From NCBI GenBank assembly GCA_900095095.1, contig FMBT01000376.1:62001-126000 (forward strand): a stretch of DNA of 64,000 bases. The letters are read 5' to 3'. Below, piece by piece: positions 54,908 through 64,000 of the stretch (positions within the stretch are counted from its first letter, which is position 1; every line of letters starts with the position of its first letter). The DNA comes from Fragilariopsis cylindrus CCMP1102. Taxonomy: Eukaryota; Bacillariophyta; Bacillariophyceae; Bacillariales; Bacillariaceae. The position numbers and the translations under genes were made by a program. The notes beneath the pieces are model-generated. The model saw nothing but the letters and a program-made list of their open reading frames with translations. It was not told the origin of the DNA and did not search any database.

Positions 54908-55077
54908 AGAGAAAGGAAGAGATTAAACGTAAACAATACTGGATTTTGTTTCTTTGTATTTTTAAGGGATGACATCAGCAAGATGTGCACATATTTTTGT
55001 ATTTTTTTTGTAATTATTTGCTACCTGAACTCGTACTCTTTTCTTTTTCACTTTCTTCTCTCATACGTTGATCTGTT

Positions 55078-56001
55078 TCACGACGAATTCTTCTTAGCTT
55101 CTATTCTCTTTTGAACAATCTCATCAATATTGGATAATGAATCATCTGCAGTAGCATCTTTCAAGAAGGCAGTGTTTTTTTCAAATCCTTTTGAACCAAT
55201 ACGATGTCTAAAATAATAGTGGTCAATGTCAAATTCTTCCATACGTTCATAGCTAGGTAACATCGCTCCTAAATAATTGATAAATGGTATTAAAGCTACA
55301 TCCTCTTGGTTGTTGCTACAAATTTCATGATATTTCAACCCAAGAGCTAATATGTTACGATTGCAGTGTCTGCATGGGATGATTGCACCACAATCAATAA
55401 TAATTTCATCTTTGTGCCATAAACCATTGGACCAAAAATAGCTTGGTACATCTGAAAAATTAGCATCATACACGTCTTCAAAATCAGATCTTTTCATTTC
55501 TTTTATAGCATTGTAAAAGGCTACTGCTGTTGCTATTCCTTCATACTTGTATCTGTCGTCACTGTCGTCAGCAAATTCTTTTTGTGCAACTACAAGATTC
55601 ATAGCTTCATCAATCCAAACTTCTTTACGAATTGAACTTGTTCCGTGAAGATTTGTAAACAATTGTGTATAACAACGACATGGATAGCAACGAACTGGAC
55701 CATTTGTGGTATCGAATCCACAATCTCCACCAATTGGATCACCCCATTTGACATACGATCCTGGTATGATCATATCAATTTGCTGCGATGCATCAATGTT
55801 GTTTTTCTTTTTAAACTCCATGATTTGTTGTGGGTCGTCCATCAGTTGGTCAATCTCCCAATCTTGTTCGGCCCATTCTTTTGTGGGGGTCGGTGGAAGT
55901 GGATGAAGTAGGACCTGATCAATTTTAGGTTTCTTTCCATCTTTGGATGCATCGTTGGTAATACGATCGTCCATCATTTTACGTTTTGGATCGGTTGACA
56001 T
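55078..56001 (-). CDS. Hypothetical protein with Cys/His-containing C-terminal region
   Basis: A single-exon 307-residue frame, not recognised. A basic N-terminus (MSTDPKRKMMDDR, KDGKKPKID) is followed by a folded part. PGSYVKWGDPIGGDCGFDTT and VRCYPCRCYTQLFTNLHG contain a CxxCxC cluster. YKYEGIATAVAFYNAIKEMK and SYFWSNGLWHKDEIIIDCGA follow, then IPCRHCNRNILALGLKYHEI with a further Cys in SNNQ-adjacent sequence (CRHC...H..C), a likely zinc site. The protein ends with a charged helix. A nuclear location is suggested by the basic start. Single-exon structure and the lack of low-complexity runs make it unlike most genes here. It could derive from a repetitive gene family or element. Confidence 0.6.
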   Translation of the reverse strand: MSTDPKRKMMDDRITNDASKDGKKPKIDQVLLHPLPPTPTKEWAEQDWEIDQLMDDPQQIMEFKKKNNIDASQQIDMIIPGSYVKWGDPIGGDCGFDTTNGPVRCYPCRCYTQLFTNLHGTSSIRKEVWIDEAMNLVVAQKEFADDSDDRYKYEGIATAVAFYNAIKEMKRSDFEDVYDANFSDVPSYFWSNGLWHKDEIIIDCGAIIPCRHCNRNILALGLKYHEICSNNQEDVALIPFINYLGAMLPSYERMEEFDIDHYYFRHRIGSKGFEKNTAFLKDATADDSLSNIDEIVQKRIEAKKNSS

Positions 56002-56689
56002 TTGTTTCTTGGGTAATTTGTTTTACTTGTGTAACCCTCTTGTGATGATGATCAAGTATGCCGTTGGTTTTGAAGTCGTTATTTATTTATTTATTTATTT
56101 GGTATACAATAGGCGGTGTGCAATCATGAAAAGTTTTCAAGTTGTGGTGTGAACGTTTCTTTACGTGCCTTCGTTACAATACTTGCTGTGATAAACCTTA
56201 AAATTCTTCCTTCCTTTTGCGCGTGTTAAGCAATTTTCAACCGACGGAAGTACAGTAGTGTACCTGGTAGTCTTGCGCATACAAAAGCAACATTTATGGC
56301 ACAAAAATAGCATTCTCACGCCGAAAAAGTCACGAAGTTCTTGTCCTTTTTATCATTGAGTCACGAACAAAAATAAATTTTTTGAAAAGCAATAATGATG
56401 GTAAAAAGCGGGCATACCACTTAGCTAGCTACGGGAAAAACATAATTCTGATCTTGCCAATTCTTCTGTGGTTGGAACAGAGAGTGTGTAAGAAGTTGAG
56501 CAATAAATAAATAAATACAACAGTATCCTACAATGTATTTAGTATTATATACAATATGTATCATTATGTATGATTTAATTATATTTTAAAGTCATTATGA
56601 TTGTAATGTATTATATCTTGAGATGTACAATGTAGTGTGGCGTGGACTTGTACTCTTTTCTTATCAAATAATAAGAAACACAGGCCTAG
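56002..56689. other. Intergenic, no gene recognised
   Basis: Upstream of the hypothetical gene, AT-rich with a (TTTA)n run near 56081-56100. No coding signal. Confidence 0.45.
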
Positions 56690-58500
56690 AAGAAGGAATA
56701 AAGACACCTAAGAAAACCAGTAGGAAATAGCAATTGCAACAGGAAGAAGAACAGGATTGACAGCGCAGATAACCAAGCAAGAAGACAAGACAAAGAGAAG
56801 AAGAATTGAAGAACTAAAGATGTGTGAATCATAGCATACAAACAAGAAACAACTACAAGAAGAGACAAAGATAAGAAAAAGATAGGAAGTAAGAACACTG
56901 AACCAAAACACAACAAAGAAGCCAGCAACAAGATAAGGAAAACAATAGGAATCCAAAAGACACCAAAATCAGGATAGAACCACACAAATATAGCAGCAAT
57001 ATTAAGAACAGGTGAGATAATTCAAAGCAACAAAGATAAAGAAATAAGAACAAAGAAGAAAAACAAATATGAAGAAGAAATTAAAGTTTCAAAAGACACC
57101 AGGAAAAACGAAGATAACAACAATTTCCACACACACACACACACACGCAAAGAAGGAGAGAAAGAAGAAAACAACAACAAGCAGAACAACAACAAAGACA
57201 AAGAAGACAAGAACAACAAGAACAATAGTACTCAGCAACAACAGAAGCAAAATGAGACCCAGCTAAAAGAAAACAAAGCAACAGAAAGGGCGTTTGCATA
57301 GTAGATTTTAGCAGAAATGGGTACATTCACGTTCACAATAGGATGGAACTCCAAAGATGATGACCAACATGTCCAAAATAGTAGAAAGCATAGGAGGAGC
57401 AGTAGCAACAAAAACTAGCAGTTCAAAACGCTGATGAAACAAACAAATGATACACAGGAAAAAAAATGATGGTGCAACAAGCAGCAACGATGAATAATCT
57501 AATGGCAGTAATGTGTAGGAACAAAGAACAAAGATATGAAGGAAAAGCATCAAGAGTCCCACAAAACATAAATCCAGCATCAACACCAGCGGACAATACA
57601 ATGACAAATAGCCAACAACGCATGCCATAGAACTACAAGAAGACAAAACTGCAAGAAGACAAAGATGGTTCAGCAACACCTTCAATACCTACACAACAAG
57701 AACCAAGTAGAAGAAAGAGAAGAATGACTAGACCAAAGGATGGAAGACGAGAACTGAGATAGAATCAATCACAAATAGAGAAAGACCTGAATGTAGGAGA
57801 AGACAAAGAAGAAGAGTATCACGACAAGACAATGGAGAAATGGGAAGAAACAAATACATACCAAACAAATGCACCATCAACACACAGTAATGAGACATGT
57901 ATGAACAAATGACAAATAACAACAACAATAGCAGAAAGAAATTTTGAACATCAATTTAAGAAAACAAAAAAAGAAACAAAAATAGGAGGGCAAACAACCC
58001 CTTTCCAGATGGAAAGCACAGGGAGAGTCAACAGTAAAGGCTCAACAACAAATAACAAAGGAGTAGTGATTTATAACAATGAATCAACACTCAAACATAA
58101 AGAAGAACCAGAAACAAATGCAAATAACAGATTAGATGCAGTAAAATAATTACCACCAACAATAGATGCATTCATTCCAAATACATTAAAGAAGAAAAGA
58201 AGGAAGACAAACAGGAAAGAAAAAGTAATGCAGCTATACAAATCATGATGATACAAACTATGCAACAAGAGGAAGAAGAACAAAAGAACAAAGAGATGAA
58301 AGGACAACCATCAACAAAACAAAGTAAACAACAAGCACAAGTATACAGAGAAGACGAAGTGCCGGTGGAATCGACATCAGTTGAGAGGATGTTGATAAAA
58401 TGTTGATAAAAAGAATCAGGGGCGGAGCAACGGTAGAAATAGAAGGAGAAGAAGAAGAGAGATTTGCATTAAAAGATCTTGGCAAAGAAGATGCAATACC
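56690..58500. other. T-depleted, A/G/C-rich non-coding tract
   Basis: For about 1.8 kb the plus strand is dominated by A with C and G and has few T. For example, 57541-57600 has 28 A and 6 T in 60 bases. AAGAAGA, ACAACAA and CAACAAGA words recur without a fixed period. Frames look open only because stops need T. Plus-strand translations are Lys/Asn/Gln/Thr soup, and minus-strand ones are Leu/Phe/Cys/Ser soup with no domain. It includes a (CA)n run at 57130-57147. I see no gene. It is a compositional island, possibly a decayed satellite or a transcribed spacer. Confidence 0.6.
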
Positions 58501-58945
58501 AATCGTACGGTAAATTGTAGATTGGTATATTTTAATTTAGGGATCACTTTCAACTTAGCTGAATATGTTTCGATTAATCGATCATGGCTGAACGCACCGC
58601 GAAGAATGAATGAATCTTTGTCGCGGAATGCCGCCGCCCATTGGTTTATTTTTTTTGCACGTGATCACGTGATCGACAAAAACACACTACAGTTAGAGGT
58701 CCTACTTCTTGTACCATGGTGAGAGTTTCGAGAGTCCATCACCAAATTTTTTCACCAAACAAACCAGCCAAGAAGGTCGGACGGAAGCCACTACCTTTTG
58801 CTACGCTGATAGTACGCTATGCATTGTCTCAGCTACATAGTGGTATCGATCATAAAGTTTCCCACTAATAACATCGCAATACTGTACTATCTGCTATCCT
58901 GTCTAAATTCATAAATATCATCGATTAAGACAAAATATAAAAAAG
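58501..58945. other. Upstream region of the sulfotransferase gene
   Basis: 445 bp with normal base composition, marking the end of the T-depleted tract. It contains the palindrome CACGTGATCACGTG at about 58659-58672, two CACGTG E-box/G-box-type cores around GATC, a plausible binding site. No gene was seen. Confidence 0.5.
58659..58672. promoter_or_regulatory. CACGTGATCACGTG palindrome
   Basis: A perfect 14-bp palindrome made of two CACGTG cores sharing a central GATC, about 275 bp upstream of the sulfotransferase start. bHLH and bZIP factors bind CACGTG in many eukaryotes; the role here is inferred. Confidence 0.4.
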
Positions 58946-60706
58946 ATGATACGACCTTTAGCATTAGATAATGAACAACAACAGCAACAGAGGAACACCA
59001 CTTACGAAGACGGAGATGATTGGGCCAATACCAACGAGAAGGAAGATGAGGAACTGCTGCACAATCTTATAATAAGAGGCGATGGTGACAATAATAACAA
59101 CAACAACGAGAAGGACAAGGAACTGCTGCACAAATGCGATAGAAAGAAGAAAAAGAAGAAGAGGACTAGTATTACCTCATCTGCAATTATAGCAATCATT
59201 GCTGCTATCGGTGCAACAGTATTCATTTTTATCATCGTCGGGGACAGTGGTAGCGGTAGCAGTACCAGCGAACAAGCAACGCTATTATTAGAGCAACAGC
59301 AAAAACACAACAACAGTTCCTCTAGTAAATCACCAATGATTGATAGTAGTAGTGACGACGACACAGCCCAACAACAACAACCTGACAATAATACACAAAC
59401 AACACCAATATTATTAACGGCGGCGGCGGAAGAAGAAAAAAAAATTGAAGTAGTATTTGATCCACAAATTGCCTGGCTTGCATCCTTTCCTAATTCCGGA
59501 ACATCCTTTACTATGTCAATGGTCACACGTGCCACGAATACCTCCTTTGCGACAAATTATGGTTTAGAAGCAAATTATGGATTACGTGATACACCATCCT
59601 TACCAATATATGGTGCAAAGTATCCTGAGGGACCCTATATGCCCGATCCGAGAACCTCCTATCATCATCGACAATTACCCACACCTGGTCAATATGTGAT
59701 CACAAAAACACATTGTGGTGGATATTGTTTTAATTGTGGTCCAAAAGAATATGCCTATGGATATAATAATAGTATAACAGCATCATCCTCATCCTCATCT
59801 TCTTCTAGTATATCAAATAATGTCAATGCGACGACCACAGATTCAATAGTAAATCATAATAATGAAACGGTATCACCGATACCGATATCGCCACCTATAA
59901 TACCACCACCACCATTATTATTTTTACAAGATTGTGCCTCAGGACATGCCGTGGATGAGCAGGGTAATTTAATGGATGTCTCGTATCCACCCGAACGTGT
60001 CGCAAAAGTTATACATTTGATTCGAAATCCCTTTCATAATGTAATTGCCAGATTTCATTTAGAACGAAAACATCATCGTGATGATAATACCACGAACGAT
60101 CAACTGTGGTTGAAGAATCATCCGGATAATGGTACGGGTATGTCATTATTTTGTACTGAAATTGATGCCATACAAGTCCGAGGTGATAAAGAAAGTGATT
60201 TCTTTCTGAGTGATTACTTTTTGAAACAAGAATCAGAACAAGAAATAGAACAAGATGAGAGTAAAGCATCATCATTTACAGCACTTCGTAATGATGATGG
60301 TGATCATCATGATGCAACAATTCCTGGTACACCATCTTCTAGTAAGAAGGAATGGAATACTATTATTAATAATGTACCATGTCGAGGTGATTTTTTTCGG
60401 TATGTACAATGGCATAATCTCTTGCATGAATCATTAGATTATTTGCCCTCCAAAGTACCAGTATTGACGGTCTATTATGAAAATTATAAAGCACCGACAT
60501 TTATGGAGACCGCACACTCGATCTTAGAATTTTTAAATCTGGAAGCTGTTCCGGGTGATAAACGTGGGAATATTAAATGGTCAAGATTTGACTCACGTAC
60601 CGATTATGATGATTTCTTTACACAAGAACAAAAACATTATATTAAAATGTTCCTGACTACTTTATCATCGTCTCGTGTTCGGAATGATATTAAACATTAT
60701 CTCTAG
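58946..60706 (+). CDS. Golgi-type (type II membrane) PAPS-dependent sulfotransferase
   Basis: 586 residues. A Gln/Asn/Glu-rich cytosolic part and a basic KKKKKKRTS precede the signal-anchor SAIIAIIAAIGATVFIFIIV (about 79-98). After a Ser/Gln stem, the catalytic domain starts at FDPQIAWLASFPNSGTSFTM; FPNSGTSF is the 5'-phosphosulfate-binding loop (about 180). VITKTHCGGYCFNCGP follows. VAKVIHLIRNPFHNVIARFH is the 3'-phosphate-binding motif (about 353-372). The rest (FFRYVQWHNLLHESLDYLP, VPVLTVYYENYKAPTFMETA, WSRFDSRTDYDDFFTQEQKH) matches the Sulfotransfer fold. NVT/NNT sequons agree with a lumenal catalytic domain. The substrate is probably a glycan or glycoprotein of the cell wall or extracellular matrix. 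A Ser/Pro-rich insertion (about 270-320) divides the two PAPS motifs. Confidence 0.87.
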   Translation: MIRPLALDNEQQQQQRNTTYEDGDDWANTNEKEDEELLHNLIIRGDGDNNNNNNEKDKELLHKCDRKKKKKKRTSITSSAIIAIIAAIGATVFIFIIVGDSGSGSSTSEQATLLLEQQQKHNNSSSSKSPMIDSSSDDDTAQQQQPDNNTQTTPILLTAAAEEEKKIEVVFDPQIAWLASFPNSGTSFTMSMVTRATNTSFATNYGLEANYGLRDTPSLPIYGAKYPEGPYMPDPRTSYHHRQLPTPGQYVITKTHCGGYCFNCGPKEYAYGYNNSITASSSSSSSSSISNNVNATTTDSIVNHNNETVSPIPISPPIIPPPPLLFLQDCASGHAVDEQGNLMDVSYPPERVAKVIHLIRNPFHNVIARFHLERKHHRDDNTTNDQLWLKNHPDNGTGMSLFCTEIDAIQVRGDKESDFFLSDYFLKQESEQEIEQDESKASSFTALRNDDGDHHDATIPGTPSSSKKEWNTIINNVPCRGDFFRYVQWHNLLHESLDYLPSKVPVLTVYYENYKAPTFMETAHSILEFLNLEAVPGDKRGNIKWSRFDSRTDYDDFFTQEQKHYIKMFLTTLSSSRVRNDIKHYL

Positions 60707-60969
60707 AAACGAAATTGGATGGACAATGATGTGTTTGAGGACGACAAGTGATTCATAATATTACTATCACTTCGAATGCTATATACCAGAAAAAAATAGA
60801 TAAATATAAACTCCTTTAGTTGCCCGCTAGTATCTGTTGTGGACAGCAGTCATAAGATAAAGTATGGAGACATTGAAACAAAAACACAAAGTAGGACTAT
60901 AATTATTACTTTTATTCCTGTCTTAATATTGCTATTGTTATCTACATGCATTTGTTCTTGCTTTCTTAT

Positions 60970-62832
60970 TTATTTTTTATTTAGATTGCGTTGTTTGCGT
61001 TGATATTCTCTATTTTCATTCGTTTTCCGATCGAGTTGCATTTTAATCATTTGATTCCTGGCATCGATACCTAACTTGATTACAGATTTATTCTCTTTCA
61101 ATAATAATGGAAGTACTTCCTCATCGGAACTATTTATCTTTTTAGTTTGATGTCGAATCTGAAAGTTAGTAATTGATTTGTTCTTTCCTAATCCGGTCAA
61201 CAAAGCTTGTATTCCTGTTCCAGAAAATGAATTACTATCCAATATAACAGTTTCGAGTGTAGAATTTGTTATTAATGCCTTACCGAATGCAATGGCGAAA
61301 TCATCATCTAACTGAAGTTTTACCATTTTAATGGACTTCACGGTTGTATTGGTACCAAATGATGAACCCGATTTTGTCCGTTCAGTTGCATTTAAACCTA
61401 TAAACTTTAAGTTCCCTGTTAGGTCAACGTCAGTAATCGATGGATCTTTGTTGGATGCAATTTTATCGAAATATTGTTCCATTTCATTACGCTTACGTTC
61501 CTTCAATGATCCAGTTTTTAATTTGTGTTTACGACGAGCTTGACGTAATATATCAACATTGGCCTTAATAGTGTTATCAATTTGTTGTTTTGGTATACCA
61601 CCTTTTACATGTAAACCAACAGCGACGAGACTACGACTATGTACCACAGCTTTACCAAGCGTTTCTTCAGCGTCGGATGTTAGTTCTGCTTTCTGATTCT
61701 CTAGTTTTAATATCTGAAGACGACACCAAACATTTGGATCAGCGATACATTTCGATAAAGCAATCAGACCATCGATGCCTAATAGATTCGATTCTAAGTT
61801 CATTACCTGTAACTTAGGCAAGCCACCACCACCACCACTCCCTGCTTGTAGACATTGCTCTGATAGAGCTACTAAAAATACATCTGGCAACAATGCATTA
61901 GACATAGAAAGATGGGTGATTTCCGATGCGCGAGGATGGCTCAATAAAGCAGCGACGAATTTTTGAGATATATCACGTTGTTCTTGATCCTTTCGATCGA
62001 ATCTTTTAAATAGCTTCTTCCCTTCATTGGAAAAATCGAATGTAACAGTCGAAAATTTCGGATTTTCAGAAATGAATGGATCAAAATATTCTCTTGTAAG
62101 AAATTTACCATTAGCAGTATAACTTGTACCACCTCCCAACAAACCTTCCAAAGAGCTTTTGATACTTTTCTTATCACCCTGAACCTGTGGCATTTTTTCG
62201 GGAGTTGCTGTTTTTTGTTTGATTGGATTCTTCATCGCCTCCTTCTCCTGCAGTTTATATTGATCGTATTGTGAGGCAAGTTCGTAAAGAAAATCCCAAT
62301 TCTCTTCTTCCGATTCCACACGCTTCGGTCCAACGATAGTTGTTTTAGCTTTTTCACTCATTTCAGTATGACCTTGTGAAGTATGATCATTATGTGCCAT
62401 CGTCATATTGATTTTTGGTGGTGTCTTCCCGGGCTTAGGTTTCATGTTTTCTTTACTACTACCAATTTGTTGGTGTTGCTGTTGAGCACCACCCCGTGGT
62501 CCACCACCCATACCAGGAATATTAATCGCGTTGATCTTGCTCATACTGAGTTTCCCCACGGATTTCTTTGCCTCGTTCTTGTTAGTATCATCAGTATTAG
62601 CACAACTACTAGACATAGTAGGCATCGTCACTTTACTACCAATATGTTGTTGCTGGTGAGATCGCAGTCCACCACCGAGAGGAATCTTCAGTGCGTTGAT
62701 TTTGCTTTTACTGAGTTTACCCACGGACGATTTCATTCCATTTTTGTTAGCATCATCAGTATTGTTGGAATTACTCGATGTCGCTGCCTTTTGAAAGGCA
62801 GCCATACGAGAGCTGATTGCTGATTTATTCAT
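60970..62832 (-). CDS. Tropomodulin-like leucine-rich-repeat protein
   Basis: A 620-residue single-exon gene. The C-terminal 400 residues form ribonuclease-inhibitor-type LRRs: ITHLSMSNALLPDVFLVALS, LPKLQVMNLESNLLGIDGLI, DPSITDVDLTGNLKFIGLNA, STLETVILDSNSFSGTGIQA and KNKSITNFQIRHQTKKINSS. The end (LKENKSVIKLGIDARNQMIK) matches the last LRR of tropomodulins, which cap actin pointed ends. The N-terminus has two copies of a roughly 55-residue unit centred on SVGKLSKSKINALKIPLGG and SVGKLSMSKINAINIPGMGG, each followed by a Gln/His-rich spacer. These peptides are amphipathic helices plus LKIP and could be actin-binding linear motifs of the WH2 kind (inference). RRKHKLKTGSLKERKRNEME is a basic insert. 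A cytoskeletal role is likely. Confidence 0.75.
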   Translation of the reverse strand: MNKSAISSRMAAFQKAATSSNSNNTDDANKNGMKSSVGKLSKSKINALKIPLGGGLRSHQQQHIGSKVTMPTMSSSCANTDDTNKNEAKKSVGKLSMSKINAINIPGMGGGPRGGAQQQHQQIGSSKENMKPKPGKTPPKINMTMAHNDHTSQGHTEMSEKAKTTIVGPKRVESEEENWDFLYELASQYDQYKLQEKEAMKNPIKQKTATPEKMPQVQGDKKSIKSSLEGLLGGGTSYTANGKFLTREYFDPFISENPKFSTVTFDFSNEGKKLFKRFDRKDQEQRDISQKFVAALLSHPRASEITHLSMSNALLPDVFLVALSEQCLQAGSGGGGGLPKLQVMNLESNLLGIDGLIALSKCIADPNVWCRLQILKLENQKAELTSDAEETLGKAVVHSRSLVAVGLHVKGGIPKQQIDNTIKANVDILRQARRKHKLKTGSLKERKRNEMEQYFDKIASNKDPSITDVDLTGNLKFIGLNATERTKSGSSFGTNTTVKSIKMVKLQLDDDFAIAFGKALITNSTLETVILDSNSFSGTGIQALLTGLGKNKSITNFQIRHQTKKINSSDEEVLPLLLKENKSVIKLGIDARNQMIKMQLDRKTNENREYQRKQRNLNKK

Positions 62833-64000
62833 CTCAGTTCTATCTAAATAATATGTCTGTCTTTGTATTGTAGTAGCTTTGTGTAAGATTATTTCGTATG
62901 TATGTTCTTATTCTTTTATGAGCCTCGTGTTGCCGTTCAAGAGAAATAATGTCAACACTGCTTACTTGATCGAGATCTGCAACAAAGCGGCGAATGCTGT
63001 ACAATGCATGCAATGCATGTTCTATTTTCGGATTTTGGTGTGCTTTTCAAATCGTAGATTTTCTGGGCATTAATCGTAGATTTGATTGAAGGGCGTATAT
63101 TGATGCCCCTAATATGCCAGTTAATAATGACTAAAGACATAATAATATTATATTAAGTAGGGTTAAGTGAAAAAGTACTGTATACTATACAAGCGTATTG
63201 ATCCAAACCGGAAACTCAACAATATAATAAGTGTGGGTTTCATTGGCAAAGAAGGGTTGTAACTAATTGCTACTATTATTAGATGGAAATTGTCTATCAT
63301 ATTTGCATGTATTAGTATCAACCACTTACAAGGTAAATATTATAATATACCGTATTGTTGATTGAATGAAAATGATCTATAATAAAGTCTGATGGCATGC
63401 GACAATCAACCAAGGATGAGCATATACACACCTAAGCAGAAATTATCACTGTGTGATACAGCAGGGAAAATTACTGTGACAACTTTAGTCAGAAAATGAC
63501 TGCTAAAAAATTAACTCCATCAATCACAATGACAGTGGGAGAATGTTATATCATCAGCCATAGTCGTATCATCTTCGTTATAGTACTACTTGACCAACAA
63601 TGGTAAAAGTAATACAGTTGAAGTTTGGTACATCCTGGGAGTAGCAAAGGAACAAACAAATTAATAATAGCTAGCTGAGACAAGATACAGCATATTGTCT
63701 CTTAGTATTACTATTATTATCATTATTATCATATCATTAGTGTTAATGTGTAGTAGTTGTTTTTGACATTGGTCTGCTAGAAGGGCTCCCATTGACAGCG
63801 TATGGAACTCTTTGATTTATCTTGTTACAGAGTCGTCCAAAGATTGTATTCGAGTATTATTTGTTGTATCTGTAGACAAGTACTATTCTATTATCGTCAT
63901 CTGCTATGTTGTTGTTCTTCTTCCTGCAAAAAGATCTGTAATTTTGATATAGCACTAAGAGCATGACCCGTAACATCTAATCTCTGTTCCATAACAACAA
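62833..64000. other. Intergenic to window edge, no gene recognised
   Basis: 1.17 kb upstream of the tropomodulin-like gene. Two ATGCATGCAATGCATG-like elements (GTACAATGCATGCAATGCAT near 63000) and AT-rich spacer; no protein-like frame in either strand. Confidence 0.45.

Noticed and set aside
56686-58485. Many hydrophobic minus-strand open frames in the T-depleted tract
   Set aside because: They follow from T-rich composition on that strand (Leu/Phe/Ser/Cys runs), lack any conserved pattern, and overlap one another in several frames.

Overview
The window reads as nuclear DNA of a photosynthetic stramenopile, most probably a diatom; I do not assert a species. The evidence is AT-rich, gene-dense DNA with short introns (about 80-150 bp, mostly GTAAGT/GTACGT donors). 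Coding sequences are full of poly-Asn, poly-Ser, poly-Asp and poly-Gln tracts. A Psb27 gene carries a signal peptide with an ANAFSP plastid-import junction and a twin-arginine thylakoid signal, and there is a DUF6824 protein (a domain I know from stramenopiles) and a degenerate copia-type retroelement. No rRNA, tRNA, CRISPR or bacterial operon structure was recognised.

Layout. 1-12 kb: a RING-CH membrane E3 ligase gene running off the left edge, an unknown multi-pass membrane protein, and a 7-exon gene encoding a roughly 2,100-residue membrane-anchored DUF1800-DUF1501 fusion. 12-24.7 kb: a NIF/FCP1-like HAD protein with an altered catalytic motif, a CW zinc-finger protein, Psb27, a GDP-mannose transporter, a CFA/coclaurine-type methyltransferase and an LtrA-like membrane protein with a duplicated tail. 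24.7-32 kb: a CRAL-TRIO-like protein, an interrupted membrane-protein gene and an AlkB-type dioxygenase.

32.2-40.2 kb is the most unusual part. The C-terminal half of an FkbM-type methyltransferase lies at 32.2-32.5 kb and the N-terminal half at 39.3-40.2 kb, on the same strand and in the right order. Between them sits a 6.8-kb island holding a protein made of FGGVNETDNQR-type repeats, a protein carrying the same repeats after a possible uracil-DNA-glycosylase-like region, and an HhH-GPD (endonuclease III-like) DNA glycosylase. With the AlkB-like gene just outside, three candidate base-damage enzymes lie within 9 kb.

40.5-64 kb: a DUF2306 membrane protein with a one-base frameshift, a VOC-fold gene with two in-frame stops, a PPR-like helical-repeat protein, a large acidic secreted or organellar protein, a CRAL-TRIO-DUF6824 fusion with a one-base frameshift, an orphan DoxX-like exon next to a copia remnant, an unknown His/Cys protein, a 1.8-kb T-depleted non-coding tract, a Golgi-type sulfotransferase and a tropomodulin-like LRR protein. 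Three genes (37.2-39.0, 40.6-41.6 and 51.1-53.7 kb) are each restored by one extra base in a homopolymer. This points to consensus errors as much as to biology. All splice models were derived by eye from reading-frame continuity, GT/AG signals and family consensus.
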